A DNA stretch of 64,000 bases from WM-3-3 sp041660045 (GTDB lineage Bacteria > Pseudomonadota > Gammaproteobacteria > Methylococcales > Methylomonadaceae): assembly GCA_041660045.1 (NCBI GenBank), contig JBAZXA010000001.1:496001-560000 (forward strand). Direction: 5' to 3'. The notes beneath the pieces were generated by a model. It did no database searches and had not been told where the DNA came from. It saw only the letters and a list, made by a program, of their open reading frames with translations. Made by a program: the position numbers and the translations under genes. This document shows positions 1 to 9,087 of the stretch, piece by piece. Every line of letters begins with the position of its first letter. Position 1 is the stretch's first letter.

Positions 1-966
1 TAATATTTCTTCATACATGAGTTGTTTATTTAATTGGCTATTAATTCTATCAGAGCACACTAACAACAAATCGTAAAGCTTGAAGATATTTACCAATTCT
101 AGCTGCTGTGACAATTCTTTCAAGGTCGGCTGTAAATCAGGATTGTACAAATAACGGACATCGATATCAAAATGGCACTTTATCATATCCGCAAGCCAAG
201 AAGTTATCCAAAACAACAGAGTTTCCTCTGGTAAGTTAAGCCAGCTTTCAGCAATTTTTACGGGATCAGTTGCCTTTTTGCCTACTGCACACCAACTTTC
301 AAAACATTGTACCCGTAACGCCACACTACCATCCATACTTAGCGTTTTAGCTATCAACGGCGAACCATTTGCTAATGCCAAAAGTACCTGCGCGTCCTGT
401 TCGGATTGTAACTTAAGCCAGTCTAAACTAACGTCAGCAAGTGGCGTTGCTATAAACAGTTTTTGACAGCGGCTAATTACTGTTGCTGGCAATTTTGCCA
501 GTTTATCAGTAATTAAGATAAGGATCGTGCGCTCTGTAGGCTCCTCCAAATATTTTAAGAAGGCATTTGCCGCAGCTTTATTCATCTGCTCTGCTGGAGC
601 TACTATAATGACACGAAAACTGTCATATTGCGGCTTTAAGGACAGTTGTCCAATCAGCTGTCTAATTTGTGCAACCGATATAGGCTTGCCCGTTTCTTCA
701 GGTTCTACTTGAATCAAATCTGGATGGGTTTCAGACTGGAATAATTGGCAGCTTCGGCAAGCACCACAAGCTAGCCCATCATGCTGAAGTTGGCTGCACA
801 GTAAGGCTTGGGCAAATTGTTGGGCTAAATAATGCTTGCCCAGACCTTTTTGACCATGGATTAACAACGCTTGAGGTACCCGCTGTTGCTGTAAATACTG
901 AGCAAGCTCTTCCCAATAGGGTTGTAACCATGGCAATAGTGGTATAGCTAAATTCAACGCAACCAT
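1..966 (-). CDS. holB: DNA polymerase III delta' subunit, 3' end cut by window edge
   Basis: Clamp-loader subunit delta', part of the complex that loads the beta sliding clamp. Reading the minus strand from ATG at 966 gives 322 open codons up to the window edge; the E. coli protein has 334 residues, so only the tail should be missing. Visible are the degenerate P-loop GQKGLGKH near residue 45, a four-Cys zinc module (a Cys in ALLCSQ, then CGACRSC, residues about 69-84), and the sensor-1 SRC motif after an LKYLEEP-like segment. The ATG overlaps the end of tmk by 13 bp, so the two are probably translationally coupled. Order tmk-holB is the same as in E. coli. Identification is firm. Confidence 0.93.
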   Translation of the reverse strand, partial: MVALNLAIPLLPWLQPYWEELAQYLQQQRVPQALLIHGQKGLGKHYLAQQFAQALLCSQLQHDGLACGACRSCQLFQSETHPDLIQVEPEETGKPISVAQIRQLIGQLSLKPQYDSFRVIIVAPAEQMNKAAANAFLKYLEEPTERTILILITDKLAKLPATVISRCQKLFIATPLADVSLDWLKLQSEQDAQVLLALANGSPLIAKTLSMDGSVALRVQCFESWCAVGKKATDPVKIAESWLNLPEETLLFWITSWLADMIKCHFDIDVRYLYNPDLQPTLKELSQQLELVNIFKLYDLLLVCSDRINSQLNKQLMYEEIL

Positions 967-1574
967 GGTTTAAGCACATCAATAATATTTTGTTGTACAT
1001 CCGCTAATGGAAGGTTGGCTTTAATCAGTTTGATCCGCTCAGGATTGAGTTCAGCTTGTATCAAATAAGCACGTCGGACTTGCTCAAAAAAACTGATTTT
1101 TTCTGATTCAAATCGGTCCAGTTCATGGCGGTGTTTTGCCCTTTCCATACCAACCTCGACAGGGGCATCAAATAGTAAAGTAAGGTCTGGTCGCAAATTG
1201 CCCTGAACTAGATTTTCTAATATTTCAATGGCACTGATGCTTATGTTCCGACCGCCACCCTGATAAGCATAGGTCGCATCCGTAAAGCGGTCGCAAACCA
1301 CCCATAGCCCTTGCGACAATGCCGGTTCAATAACCTCTTTGATATGTTGGGCTCTCGCCGCAAAAATCAATAATAATTCCGCATGGTCGGATAACGCCTC
1401 TGATTGCTTATCTAAGAGTAACAAACGAATTTTTTCAGCTAACTGGGTTCCACCCGGTTCTCGGGTGACCACTACAGGCAATTGGTAGTGCTGCAAATAA
1501 TTTTTAATGAATAATAAATTAGTGCTTTTACCTACGCCTTCGCCACCTTCAAGTGTAATAAACTTACCACGCAT
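954..1574 (-). CDS. tmk: Thymidylate kinase
   Basis: Phosphorylates dTMP to dTDP in dTTP synthesis, in the cytosol. The 206-residue product has the P-loop GGEGVGKST at residues 9-17, the DRF motif with the following TDATYAYQGGGR segment (about residues 95-109), and the length usual for bacterial Tmk. The LID region lies around residues 140-155. The start codon overlaps the stop of mltG by one base, and the end overlaps holB, so it sits in a tightly packed operon. Nothing unusual was seen. Confidence 0.96.
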   Translation of the reverse strand: MRGKFITLEGGEGVGKSTNLLFIKNYLQHYQLPVVVTREPGGTQLAEKIRLLLLDKQSEALSDHAELLLIFAARAQHIKEVIEPALSQGLWVVCDRFTDATYAYQGGGRNISISAIEILENLVQGNLRPDLTLLFDAPVEVGMERAKHRHELDRFESEKISFFEQVRRAYLIQAELNPERIKLIKANLPLADVQQNIIDVLKPWLR

Positions 1575-2575
1575 TATTTTTTCTTTTTTTGGAATTGATA
1601 GACCGCTATATTATGTTCTTTTAAGGTAGCTGAAAACACATGGCTACCGTCTCCGCGGGCGACAAAATAAAGTTTATTGGAGGCATCAGGATGTAAGGCG
1701 GCATGAATCGCGTCTCGACCAGGCATAGCAATCGGTGACGGTGGCAAACCTTTTACCATATAGGTATTGTATGGTGTCACTGTTTTTAAATCTTGCGCCT
1801 TAATATTGCCTTTAAAATTTTCCCCCATACCGTAAATTACTGCAGGATCTGTTTGCAGCAGCATTTTCGCTTTAAGCCTATGTAGAAAAACACTGGCAAT
1901 CAGTGCCCGCTCACTGGGCAAAGCCGTTTCTTTTTCGATAATTGAGGCTAAAATCAAGGCCTCATAAGGATCCTTTAACGGAAGACCTTCCGCTTTCTGA
2001 GACCATTCTTGTTGCAAAACTTCCTGCATTTTGCCAAACGCCCTCTTTAGCAATGCTATATCTGTGGTGCTTTTTTCAAAATAATAAGTATCTGGAAAAA
2101 ATAAGCCTTCTGGATGTGGTTGCTCGATAGCTAATTGTTGCAATACATCTTTGAGGTTGTTTGAGTAGTCTATACGGTGTTCGAGTTGAGGTATATTTTC
2201 TAAAGCCCGTAAATAATCCTTAAATTGCCAACCTTCAGGAAAAGTAATCGAATAATGTTTAGTTTTACCTTGTGCAAATAAAGTAATAATTTGCGGTAAG
2301 GTTAGCCCTGAAGGAAGTTCATACTCACCCGTTTTTAATTGACCTGCAACATTGTCATAATAAGCGAGAAATTTAAACCAAAACGGCTTGAAGTCCACTT
2401 GCTGGTTTTTTAATTTGTGGCAAATTTGGCTAAGCGAATCGCCTTTTATAATTTCAATAAGCACTGGTTTTGCCAATGCGATTGAATGGTAACGGGCCGC
2501 ATGGTAATCCATCAGCAACCAACCTATAGTAAAACTAAGCGCTATGACGGTAATGCCCAGAATCTTAGTGTTCAC
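1574..2575 (-). CDS. mltG: Endolytic murein transglycosylase MltG (YceG family)
   Basis: Inner-membrane lytic transglycosylase that cleaves nascent glycan strands and ends peptidoglycan polymerisation. It has one N-terminal membrane segment (residues about 4-22 from the start chosen), a LysM-like region, then the YceG catalytic domain with the ASIIEKETALPSE motif holding the catalytic Glu, followed by LQTDPAVIYG. The open frame extends upstream to a TTG at 2638 inside pabC. I chose GTG at 2575 because it lies one base after the pabC stop and has AGGA about 8 bases upstream; this gives 333 residues, close to E. coli MltG. It overlaps tmk by one base. Confidence 0.92.
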   Translation of the reverse strand: MNTKILGITVIALSFTIGWLLMDYHAARYHSIALAKPVLIEIIKGDSLSQICHKLKNQQVDFKPFWFKFLAYYDNVAGQLKTGEYELPSGLTLPQIITLFAQGKTKHYSITFPEGWQFKDYLRALENIPQLEHRIDYSNNLKDVLQQLAIEQPHPEGLFFPDTYYFEKSTTDIALLKRAFGKMQEVLQQEWSQKAEGLPLKDPYEALILASIIEKETALPSERALIASVFLHRLKAKMLLQTDPAVIYGMGENFKGNIKAQDLKTVTPYNTYMVKGLPPSPIAMPGRDAIHAALHPDASNKLYFVARGDGSHVFSATLKEHNIAVYQFQKKKK

Positions 2576-2576
2576 G

Positions 2577-3398
2577 TTACAATTCCTGATGCTTAAAATC
2601 TGCATACCAAGCTTGGATTTGTCGGGTAAAAACACCAACCGAAAATTTTTTCTCAGCTAAGACAATAATAGGCCATATACCAATAATAGAGTTACAAACA
2701 AATAGCTCATCAGCTGCCAATAAGGCTGCTCTATTGAATTGGTGTTCTATAACGGGTTTATGATGAATTGCCAACAATTGTATGATTATCTTTCGCACGA
2801 CACCCGCAATGCCTGTGCCAATCAATTCTGCGGTGTAAAATTGTCCATTTTTGACATAAAAAAGATTGGAGTGAGTGCCTTCAATAACATGATCATTTAT
2901 ATCAAGCATAAGGCCTTCTTGAATATCGGGATCACTCCATTCCGCCCTAGCCATGACCTGCTCTAAGCGGTTAAGATGCTTTATACCGGCCAAAAAGGGG
3001 TTTAATCCTAGCCGTATCTGACAAAATCTGGCAACGATACCTTGATTTTGATAATTTTCCCGGTATACAGGAAATGGATGTAGGCTCAGTACCCGGCTCG
3101 GTTGTGCCTGTTCCGGTAATTTATACCCACGCCCACCTGAGCCACGCGTAACTATGATTTTCAAGACCGCATGGGATTGATTTACCATTAGTAACTCAGC
3201 TTCTTCTGTGAGTAGCTGGACGCCTGGAAAATGCAAACCCAATTTATGACAACCAAGCTCTAGCCTAGCTAAATGCTGGCTAAAAAAAAGAGGGGTACTG
3301 TTTAAAACTTCGATAGTTTCAAACAAACCATCGCCGTATTGAAAGCCCCGATCTGTGATGTCTATCTGCTGCTGATATAAACCGTTGACTAGAATCAT
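2577..3398 (-). CDS. pabC: Aminodeoxychorismate lyase (class IV PLP enzyme)
   Basis: Converts 4-amino-4-deoxychorismate to p-aminobenzoate and pyruvate for folate synthesis. The fold type IV PLP pattern is visible: RGFQYGDGLFET near residue 20, the catalytic Lys in LAGIKHLNRLEQ near residue 140, and the EGTHSNLF segment. The frame opens at a TTG at 3404, but ATG at 3398 gives the usual N-terminus MILVNG and is preferred; 273 residues. It lies between fabF and mltG as in E. coli. A D-amino-acid or branched-chain aminotransferase is the alternative within this fold, but the position makes PabC much more likely. Confidence 0.92.
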   Translation of the reverse strand: MILVNGLYQQQIDITDRGFQYGDGLFETIEVLNSTPLFFSQHLARLELGCHKLGLHFPGVQLLTEEAELLMVNQSHAVLKIIVTRGSGGRGYKLPEQAQPSRVLSLHPFPVYRENYQNQGIVARFCQIRLGLNPFLAGIKHLNRLEQVMARAEWSDPDIQEGLMLDINDHVIEGTHSNLFYVKNGQFYTAELIGTGIAGVVRKIIIQLLAIHHKPVIEHQFNRAALLAADELFVCNSIIGIWPIIVLAEKKFSVGVFTRQIQAWYADFKHQEL

Positions 3399-3432
3399 CC
3401 GCAAGCAGTTTTACCGCATTTTAATAGTTCAT

Positions 3433-4677
3433 TTAGAGGTAGCGCTTAAAAACCAAAGTTCCATTAGTCCCGCCAAAACCAAATGAATTAGAAATAGCAA
3501 TGTCAATCTTCATTTCCCTTGCAATATTAGGCACATAATCCAAATCACATTCAGGATCAGGTGTCTCTAAATTAATTGTTGGCGGGGCAATTTGATATTT
3601 AAGGCTTAAAGCAGTCAATACCGCTTCTATACCACCTGCAGCGCCTAATAGATGACCAATCATCGATTTAGTAGAACTAATGGCAACTTTATAAGCATGT
3701 TCACCCAATGCGGTCTTCATGGCTAAAGTTTCTCCCAAATCCCCTGCAGGCGTAGAGGTCCCATGTGCATTAATATAATCAACTTCTGCAGTATTCACAC
3801 CAGCATCCCGCATCGCATTGCGCATGCAACGCGCTGCACCTTCACCACCTACAGATGGCGTGGTCATATGGTAGGCATCGGCGGTCATACCAAAACCAAT
3901 CACTTCTGCATAAATTTTTGCACCCCTCGCTTTGGCATGTTCAAGCTCTTCTAACACAACAACACCAGCCCCATCACTCAAGACAAAACCATCGCGGTCT
4001 TTATCCCATGGCCGGCTAGCTGCCTGAGGGTTATCATTCCGTCTAGACAAAGCTTTAGCTGAGGCGAAACCACCCATGGCAGTTGCCGAAGTTGTGCAAC
4101 GTTCCGCGCCGCCAGCAACCATCACATCAGCATCGCCATATTGGATTAAGCGGGCAGCATCCCCAATATTATGCGTACCTGTCGCACAGGCCGTTACAAT
4201 ACTGTAGTTAGGGCCTTTCAAGCCATATTTAATGGACAAATTACCCGATATCATATTTGTGATATTGCCTGGCACAAAGAATGGCGATATGCGCCTAGGC
4301 CCACCCGCCTTATAAGTCGCATAACATTCTTCGATACCGGTTACGCCACCTATACCAGAGCCGATTGCAACACCAATACGCTCTGCATTGGCAGATGTGA
4401 CTTCAATACCTGAGTCATCAATTGCTTGGCAGCCTGCAGCAATCCCATAATGGATGAAACCATCCATACGTTTGGCATCTTTTTCTGGAATATATAAACT
4501 GATATCTAGATTTCGGATGACGCCACCAAAAGTAGTGGCAAAATTTGAAATATCAAAAGAATCAATTGGACTAATGCCACTTTTACCATTAACAATACCA
4601 TCCCAGGTTTCTGTGACGGTGTTCGCTAAAGGCGTTATCGCCCCTAATCCAGTTATTACAACTCGACGTTTGCTCAA
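3433..4677 (-). CDS. fabF: 3-oxoacyl-ACP synthase II
   Basis: Condenses malonyl-ACP with acyl-ACP to elongate fatty acids. The 414-residue thiolase-fold protein carries the Cys-His-His triad: Cys in TACATGTHNIGDA (near 165), His in NAHGTSTPAGD (near 304) and His in GHLLGAAGG (near 341), plus the C-terminal NSFGFGGTN loop. Length and start MSKRRVVITG match the family. It follows acpP by about 93 bases that contain a hairpin, the same arrangement as in E. coli. Confidence 0.97.
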   Translation of the reverse strand: MSKRRVVITGLGAITPLANTVTETWDGIVNGKSGISPIDSFDISNFATTFGGVIRNLDISLYIPEKDAKRMDGFIHYGIAAGCQAIDDSGIEVTSANAERIGVAIGSGIGGVTGIEECYATYKAGGPRRISPFFVPGNITNMISGNLSIKYGLKGPNYSIVTACATGTHNIGDAARLIQYGDADVMVAGGAERCTTSATAMGGFASAKALSRRNDNPQAASRPWDKDRDGFVLSDGAGVVVLEELEHAKARGAKIYAEVIGFGMTADAYHMTTPSVGGEGAARCMRNAMRDAGVNTAEVDYINAHGTSTPAGDLGETLAMKTALGEHAYKVAISSTKSMIGHLLGAAGGIEAVLTALSLKYQIAPPTINLETPDPECDLDYVPNIAREMKIDIAISNSFGFGGTNGTLVFKRYL

Positions 4678-4729
4678 TGTGATTTACCAACAAAAAGGGA
4701 GGAATAGGTTTAATCAGAGGGTAAACGGT

Positions 4730-4755
4730 GTGGATGAGCAGTTTAGCCCATCCAC
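4730..4755 (-). other. Hairpin between acpP and fabF
   Basis: Seven-base perfect stem (GTGGATG / CATCCAC) with a 12-base partly self-pairing loop in the acpP-fabF spacer. No T-run follows on the minus strand, so it is not a classical terminator. By position it could lower fabF relative to the much more abundant acpP message or protect the acpP 3' end. This role is inferred. Confidence 0.35.
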
Positions 4756-4770
4756 CTTAAAACACATTAA

Positions 4771-5001
4771 TTATGCATTTTTTTCTACATAGTCAATAGC
4801 TTGCTGAACTGTAGTAATTTTTTCAGCTTCATCGTCTGGGATTTCGCATTCAAATTCTTCTTCTAGAGCCATAACGAGTTCAACTGTATCCAGAGAATCT
4901 GCGCCAAGATCATCTACAAATGATGCCTCGTTAGCAATATCTTCTTTAACGCCCAACTGCTCTGCCACAATTTTTTTAACTCGTTCTTCAATGTTACTCA
5001 T
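4771..5001 (-). CDS. acpP: Acyl carrier protein
   Basis: Carries growing acyl chains on a 4'-phosphopantetheine arm. The 76-residue acidic helical protein has the modification site Ser in GADSLDTVELVMALEEEF. The frame opens upstream at 5055, but ATG at 5001 gives the canonical N-terminus MSNIEERVKKIV and has GAGGA spaced 9 bases before it. A promoter-like sequence lies in the spacer toward fabG, consistent with the separate strong acpP transcription known in E. coli. Confidence 0.98.
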   Translation of the reverse strand: MSNIEERVKKIVAEQLGVKEDIANEASFVDDLGADSLDTVELVMALEEEFECEIPDDEAEKITTVQQAIDYVEKNA

Positions 5002-5111
5002 AATTATTATCCTCAAACAATGCAAATTATCAGGTAATGTATTTGATAGTTGCAAAAGTATTTTTATTAGTTATTGGAATCCAGTCTTCTGACATTCCAG
5101 ACGGCGTGCAA

Positions 5112-5141
5112 ATTATACTTGAAAATACAACGAAGTCACAA
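5112..5141 (-). promoter_or_regulatory. Probable acpP promoter
   Basis: On the minus strand a perfect -10 TATAAT (5112-5117) lies 18 bases after a -35-like TTGTGA (5136-5141, 4 of 6). Transcription would start near 5105, giving a leader of about 100 bases that contains the inverted pair TGGAAT / ATTCCA. The -35 abuts the fabG stop codon. Seen by eye only; not scored. Confidence 0.45.
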
Positions 5142-5143
5142 TA

Positions 5144-5872
5144 TTAAGGCATAAACATGCCGCCATTTACATGTAATGTTTCTCCGGTGATATAACCAGC
5201 ACCGTCTGAAGCTAAAAACGAAACCGCGTGGGCTATCTCATCCGCTTGGCCAAGACGGGCCAAAGGAATTGATGCCAATACGTTATTTTTTAACTCTTCC
5301 CCTAAGTGTTTAGTCATATCGGTATCGATAAAACCTGGCGCAACCGTGTTAATGGTAATATTTCGGGAGCCCACTTCTTTAGCCAAAGACTTGGTAAAAC
5401 CAATTATGCCGGCTTTAGCGGCTGCATAATTGCTTTGCCCTGCATTACCTGTGGCACCTACAATGGAAGAAATATTGATAATTCGGCCCGTTTTGGCTTT
5501 CATCATGCCACGCAATACGGCCTTGCACATCCGAAAAATCGAAGTGAGATTAGTATTTATGATGTCATCCCATTCTTCATCTTTCATACGCATTAAAAGA
5601 TTATCTTTAGTTATACCAGCATTGTTTACCAGTACGCTAGGCACACCAAAATCTTCTGATATCTTTTTAATGACTGTTTCTACTGATTGCGCATCAGCAA
5701 CATTTAACTGACAACCTTTACCCGATTCATTCAAATAAGATGAAATCGACTCTGAGCCTGCCTCAGTGGTTGCTGTTCCTATTACATAAAAACCATCCTT
5801 AGCCAACCTTTCAGCAATTGCTTTGCCAATACCACGGCTTGCGCCTGTCACTAAAGCAATTTTTTTATCCAT
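5144..5872 (-). CDS. fabG: 3-oxoacyl-ACP reductase
   Basis: NADPH-dependent reduction of 3-oxoacyl-ACP. Classical short-chain dehydrogenase of 242 residues: cofactor motif TGASRGIG at about residues 9-16, NNAG near 86, and the catalytic Ser-Tyr-Lys in SSIVGATG and SNYAAAKAG (about 136-157). Its start overlaps the end of fabD by 8 bases, so the two are coupled. Neighbours on both sides are fatty-acid genes, which separates it from the many other SDR proteins. Confidence 0.97.
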   Translation of the reverse strand: MDKKIALVTGASRGIGKAIAERLAKDGFYVIGTATTEAGSESISSYLNESGKGCQLNVADAQSVETVIKKISEDFGVPSVLVNNAGITKDNLLMRMKDEEWDDIINTNLTSIFRMCKAVLRGMMKAKTGRIINISSIVGATGNAGQSNYAAAKAGIIGFTKSLAKEVGSRNITINTVAPGFIDTDMTKHLGEELKNNVLASIPLARLGQADEIAHAVSFLASDGAGYITGETLHVNGGMFMP

Positions 5873-6815
5873 TTAATTGTTCCCATGCGATATTTAAAGT
5901 TGCGGAATCATAGATTGATAAATGCCCTGCTGCTTTAGCAATCCGTTTATTAAGCCCAACCAGTACTTTACCAGGACCACATTCAACTAGGTTTGTCACA
6001 CCTTGTGCCTGCATATAGTTAATACATTCAACCCAGCGCACGGGTTTATAGAGTTGTTCCTTCAAAACCTTGCGTATAGCTTCTGGCGAGCTATGTGACT
6101 GCGCATCAACGTTATGCACTAAAGCAAATTCAGGTTCTTTAATCGGGACATTCTCTAATTCAATTGCAAATTGTTCAGCTGCAGACCGCATCAACGCGCA
6201 ATGTGACGGCACACTAACCGGCAACACCACAACCTTTTTGGCACCGGCAAGTTTTAAAGCGACAATAGCGCGGTCAACGGCAGCAACGTGTCCCGCAATG
6301 ACAACCTGCCCTGGCGCATTAAAATTAACGGGGGATACCACTTCATCACCAGCCACTTCATCACAGACTTGGCTAACGACATCGTCTTCCAAACCCAAAA
6401 CTGCCGCCATTGCCCCAACACCTGTAGGCACGGCTGCTTGCATAAAATGCCCTCGTGCGGCAACTAAGCGGATGCCATCTTCAAAAGTGATGGCATTCGC
6501 GCAGACTAGCGCCGTGTATTCACCCAAACTATGCCCGGCCATCCAAAATGGGCGGCAATTGCTTTTATGGCACCACAGCTCCCACATGGCCACGCCCGCA
6601 GCAAGCATTGCAGGCTGGGTGCGCTGGGTTTGATTAAGCTCAGCCTCAGGCCCTTCACTGACAAGTTGCCAAAGATCATAGCCCAAAACTTCAGAAGCTT
6701 GCCCGAATAAACTTTTTACTATCGGATTTTCGCTAGCCAGCTCCGCCAGCATACCAACGGCTTGCGAACCTTGCCCTGGAAAAACAAAAGCTAAATTAGA
6801 TTTTTTTTGGTTCAT
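5865..6815 (-). CDS. fabD: Malonyl-CoA:ACP transacylase
   Basis: Transfers malonyl from CoA to ACP, feeding elongation. Motifs: FVFPGQGSQ near residue 10, the nucleophile Ser in AGHSLGEYTAL near 90, Arg in the following MQAA region and a His in PVSVPSHCALM near 200. The frame opens at TTG 6830; ATG at 6815 gives the usual short N-terminus before FPGQGSQ and 316 residues, so I prefer it. No strong Shine-Dalgarno is visible before either. Fifteen bases separate it from fabH. Confidence 0.95.
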   Translation of the reverse strand: MNQKKSNLAFVFPGQGSQAVGMLAELASENPIVKSLFGQASEVLGYDLWQLVSEGPEAELNQTQRTQPAMLAAGVAMWELWCHKSNCRPFWMAGHSLGEYTALVCANAITFEDGIRLVAARGHFMQAAVPTGVGAMAAVLGLEDDVVSQVCDEVAGDEVVSPVNFNAPGQVVIAGHVAAVDRAIVALKLAGAKKVVVLPVSVPSHCALMRSAAEQFAIELENVPIKEPEFALVHNVDAQSHSSPEAIRKVLKEQLYKPVRWVECINYMQAQGVTNLVECGPGKVLVGLNKRIAKAAGHLSIYDSATLNIAWEQLNG

Positions 6816-6830
6816 TTTATTAATGGCCAA

Positions 6831-7796
6831 TTAGTATTTAATTAATGCAGAGCCCCAGGTAAATCCCGCCCCAAAAGCTTCAAGCAAAACAATTTGGCCA
6901 CGTTGAATACGACCATCACGGATACCTTCATTGAAAGCTAATAATACCGATGCTGAAGAGGTATTACCTTGATTTACCAAGGTTAAAATAACACTGTCCA
7001 TAGACATTTTTAATTTTTTTGCGGTAGCCTCAATAATGCGGGTATTGGCTTGATGAGGAACTAACCAATCCACTTTGGTTTGTTCCATATTGTTTGCCAA
7101 TAAAGTCTCATCTACGATACGCCCTAATGTATTGACGGCAATTTTAAAGACTTCATTGCCACGCATTTTTATATAGCCGGGCTCCGATCTATTGGATTCA
7201 GCAGCTGCCAATGGATTCGGGCAATACAGCATATCCTCGTAAGAGCCGTCAGAGTGAATATGTGTCGAAAGAATACCGGTTTCGCCGCGACGCAAAATGA
7301 CTGCACCAGCACCATCACCGAATAAAACACATGTACCCCTGTCGCTCCAATCCACGATTCGGGAGCAAATTTCAGTCCCTATCACTAGAACCGTTTTTGC
7401 TGCACCAGATTTGATATATTGGTCCGCGACGCTTAACGCGAAAATTGAACCTGAACAAGCGGCTTGGATATCAAACGCGACGCATTGTTTTATACCTAAA
7501 CGATGTTGTACCAAACAACCTGTACTTGGATATATCCGTTCTGGGGTACCAGTTGCCACAATAATAAGATCAATTTCATCGGCATTAATTTGAGCCGCTT
7601 CGATAGCTTGTCTGGCAGCAATTTCAGCCATACTTGATGTAGTTTCTTCAGGTCCTGCAATATGTCGGTTTTTAATCCCTGTACGCTCAAAAATCCAACT
7701 ATCTGATGTGTCCACAAATTGCGAGATTTGTTCATTGCTGCGTATTTCATCAGGCAAATAGCCGCCCGTTCCAATCACACTTGAATTATAAGTCAT
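6831..7796 (-). CDS. fabH: 3-oxoacyl-ACP synthase III
   Basis: Starts fatty-acid synthesis by condensing acetyl-CoA with malonyl-ACP. The 321-residue protein has the Cys-His-Asn triad: Cys in QAACSGSIFAL (near 113), His in VPHQANTRI (near 248) and Asn in NQGNTSSAS (near 278). Length is that of the family. Its ATG overlaps the plsX stop as ATGA, indicating translational coupling within the operon. Confidence 0.97.
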   Translation of the reverse strand: MTYNSSVIGTGGYLPDEIRSNEQISQFVDTSDSWIFERTGIKNRHIAGPEETTSSMAEIAARQAIEAAQINADEIDLIIVATGTPERIYPSTGCLVQHRLGIKQCVAFDIQAACSGSIFALSVADQYIKSGAAKTVLVIGTEICSRIVDWSDRGTCVLFGDGAGAVILRRGETGILSTHIHSDGSYEDMLYCPNPLAAAESNRSEPGYIKMRGNEVFKIAVNTLGRIVDETLLANNMEQTKVDWLVPHQANTRIIEATAKKLKMSMDSVILTLVNQGNTSSASVLLAFNEGIRDGRIQRGQIVLLEAFGAGFTWGSALIKY

Positions 7797-8821
7797 GCGA
7801 TTTCTCTTTTAGCTAGCGTCTGTTCAACTTGAGCGCTAATTTTTTTTATCACATCTTGCTTAATTTCTATTTCAGCCAGATGAATCGCTGTTTTAAAGGC
7901 TAACCTATCGGCGCCCCCATGGCTTTTAATAACAAGCCCTCGAAGGCCTAAAAAACTAGCACCATTGTATAACCGGGGATCAATACGTTTTTTAAATGAC
8001 TTAAGCACGGGATAAGCCAATATACCCGCAAATTTAGTCAATAAATTTTGGCCAAAGGCTTCCCTCAAGGCAGAACCTATCATTTTAGCAGCACCCTCAA
8101 TTGATTTAAGCGCGATATTGCCAACAAAACCATCTGCCACGATTAGGTCTACTTTGATTGAGCCTGCATTAAGGGAATTGCCTTCGACATAACCGATATA
8201 ATTTAGTGTCGAATTTTCAAGTAATTTGGCGGCGGCTTTTACCTGCTCATTACCTTTGACATCCTCTTCCCCAATATTCAGCAGCCCTACTTTAGGTGAA
8301 TCAATATTTTCCACAGCTTTAACCAATTCTGTCCCCATCACCGCAAATTGGAACAGATGCTCAGCTGTGCAATCAACATTGGCGCCTAAATCTAAGGCGT
8401 GGGTATGGCCAAAAACTGAAGGTAGCGTTGAAATGATCGCAGGACGATCTATGCCGGGAATCATTTTTAATACAAACCGTGCTGTTGCCATTAGTGCGCC
8501 AGTATTGCCAGCACTGACACAGGCGTCGGCATGGCCATCACGTATCAAATTAATCGCAACACGCATGGATGAGTCTTTTTTGTTTTTTAAGGCTTTAGAA
8601 GGCGATTCATCCATCATAACCTGCTCAGAGGCATGACAAATGGACAATCGACCTGAATATTCCTGTAGCGCTTTCGCTAATAGAGGCTGAAGAATGGCTT
8701 CGTCACCTACTAAAATCAAGTTTAAGTCTGGATTGTTTTTTAAACAGTCCAGGGACGCAGGGATGGTAACTTTTGGGCCATAATCCCCACCCATAGCATC
8801 AATCGAAATTGTTAGACCCAC
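7793..8821 (-). CDS. plsX: Phosphate acyltransferase PlsX
   Basis: Converts acyl-ACP to acyl-phosphate, the donor for PlsY in phospholipid synthesis; peripheral membrane enzyme. The 342-residue product begins with the family signature ISIDAMGGDYGP and contains SAGNTGALMA and LNIGEEDVKGNE. The start is GTG at 8821 with GGAG about 13 bases upstream. Upstream lies a 22-bp palindrome and then rpmF. The 3' end is coupled to fabH. Confidence 0.96.
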   Translation of the reverse strand: MGLTISIDAMGGDYGPKVTIPASLDCLKNNPDLNLILVGDEAILQPLLAKALQEYSGRLSICHASEQVMMDESPSKALKNKKDSSMRVAINLIRDGHADACVSAGNTGALMATARFVLKMIPGIDRPAIISTLPSVFGHTHALDLGANVDCTAEHLFQFAVMGTELVKAVENIDSPKVGLLNIGEEDVKGNEQVKAAAKLLENSTLNYIGYVEGNSLNAGSIKVDLIVADGFVGNIALKSIEGAAKMIGSALREAFGQNLLTKFAGILAYPVLKSFKKRIDPRLYNGASFLGLRGLVIKSHGGADRLAFKTAIHLAEIEIKQDVIKKISAQVEQTLAKREIA

Positions 8822-8854
8822 GCTTACGAATGACTCCGGAAGTATTATAAGGAT

Positions 8855-8876
8855 GCCGGATCAGAACTGATCCGGC
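8855..8876. promoter_or_regulatory. Perfect GC-rich palindrome between rpmF and plsX
   Basis: Two perfect 10-base arms (GCCGGATCAG and CTGATCCGGC) separated by AA. On the minus strand, TATAAT follows at 8844-8849, 5 bases beyond the arm, so the palindrome sits roughly where a plsX -35 would be. It is either a very stable intercistronic RNA hairpin or a protein-binding dyad. It does not match the known FadR pattern TGGTCNGACCA. Function inferred. Confidence 0.45.
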
Positions 8877-8904
8877 TTAGTATTGCATTGTTTTTAACGG
8901 AGCT

Positions 8905-9087
8905 TTACTCGTCATCAACCAACGAAACAATTTTACGGCCTTTAAAAAAACCATCAGGGCTAACATGATGGCGCAAATGAGTTTCACCAGTCAATGGGTC
9001 TTGCGATAAGGTTTTGCTAGTTAAAGCGTCATGTGAACGACGTTGACCCCTTCTTGCACGGGACACTTTACTCTTCTGTACTGCCAT
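8905..9087 (-). CDS. rpmF: 50S ribosomal protein L32
   Basis: Small basic protein of the large ribosomal subunit, 60 residues, starting MAVQKSKVSRARRGQRRS as in other Gammaproteobacteria and ending with a THLRHHVSPDGFFKG-type segment. It has no four-Cys zinc site, so it is the zinc-independent type. The start lies inside the last 20 bases of yceD and has GGAG 8 bases upstream. Co-transcription with plsX-fab genes links ribosome and membrane synthesis, as in E. coli. Confidence 0.97.
   Translation of the reverse strand: MAVQKSKVSRARRGQRRSHDALTSKTLSQDPLTGETHLRHHVSPDGFFKGRKIVSLVDDE

Noticed and set aside
2575..2638. Longer mltG start at TTG 2638
   Set aside because: It lies within pabC and has no ribosome site, while GTG 2575 has AGGA and directly follows the pabC stop.
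6070..6633. 187-codon plus-strand frame opposite fabD
   Set aside because: It is antisense to a fully conserved enzyme and gives a Ser/Thr/Ala-rich product typical of a shadow frame.
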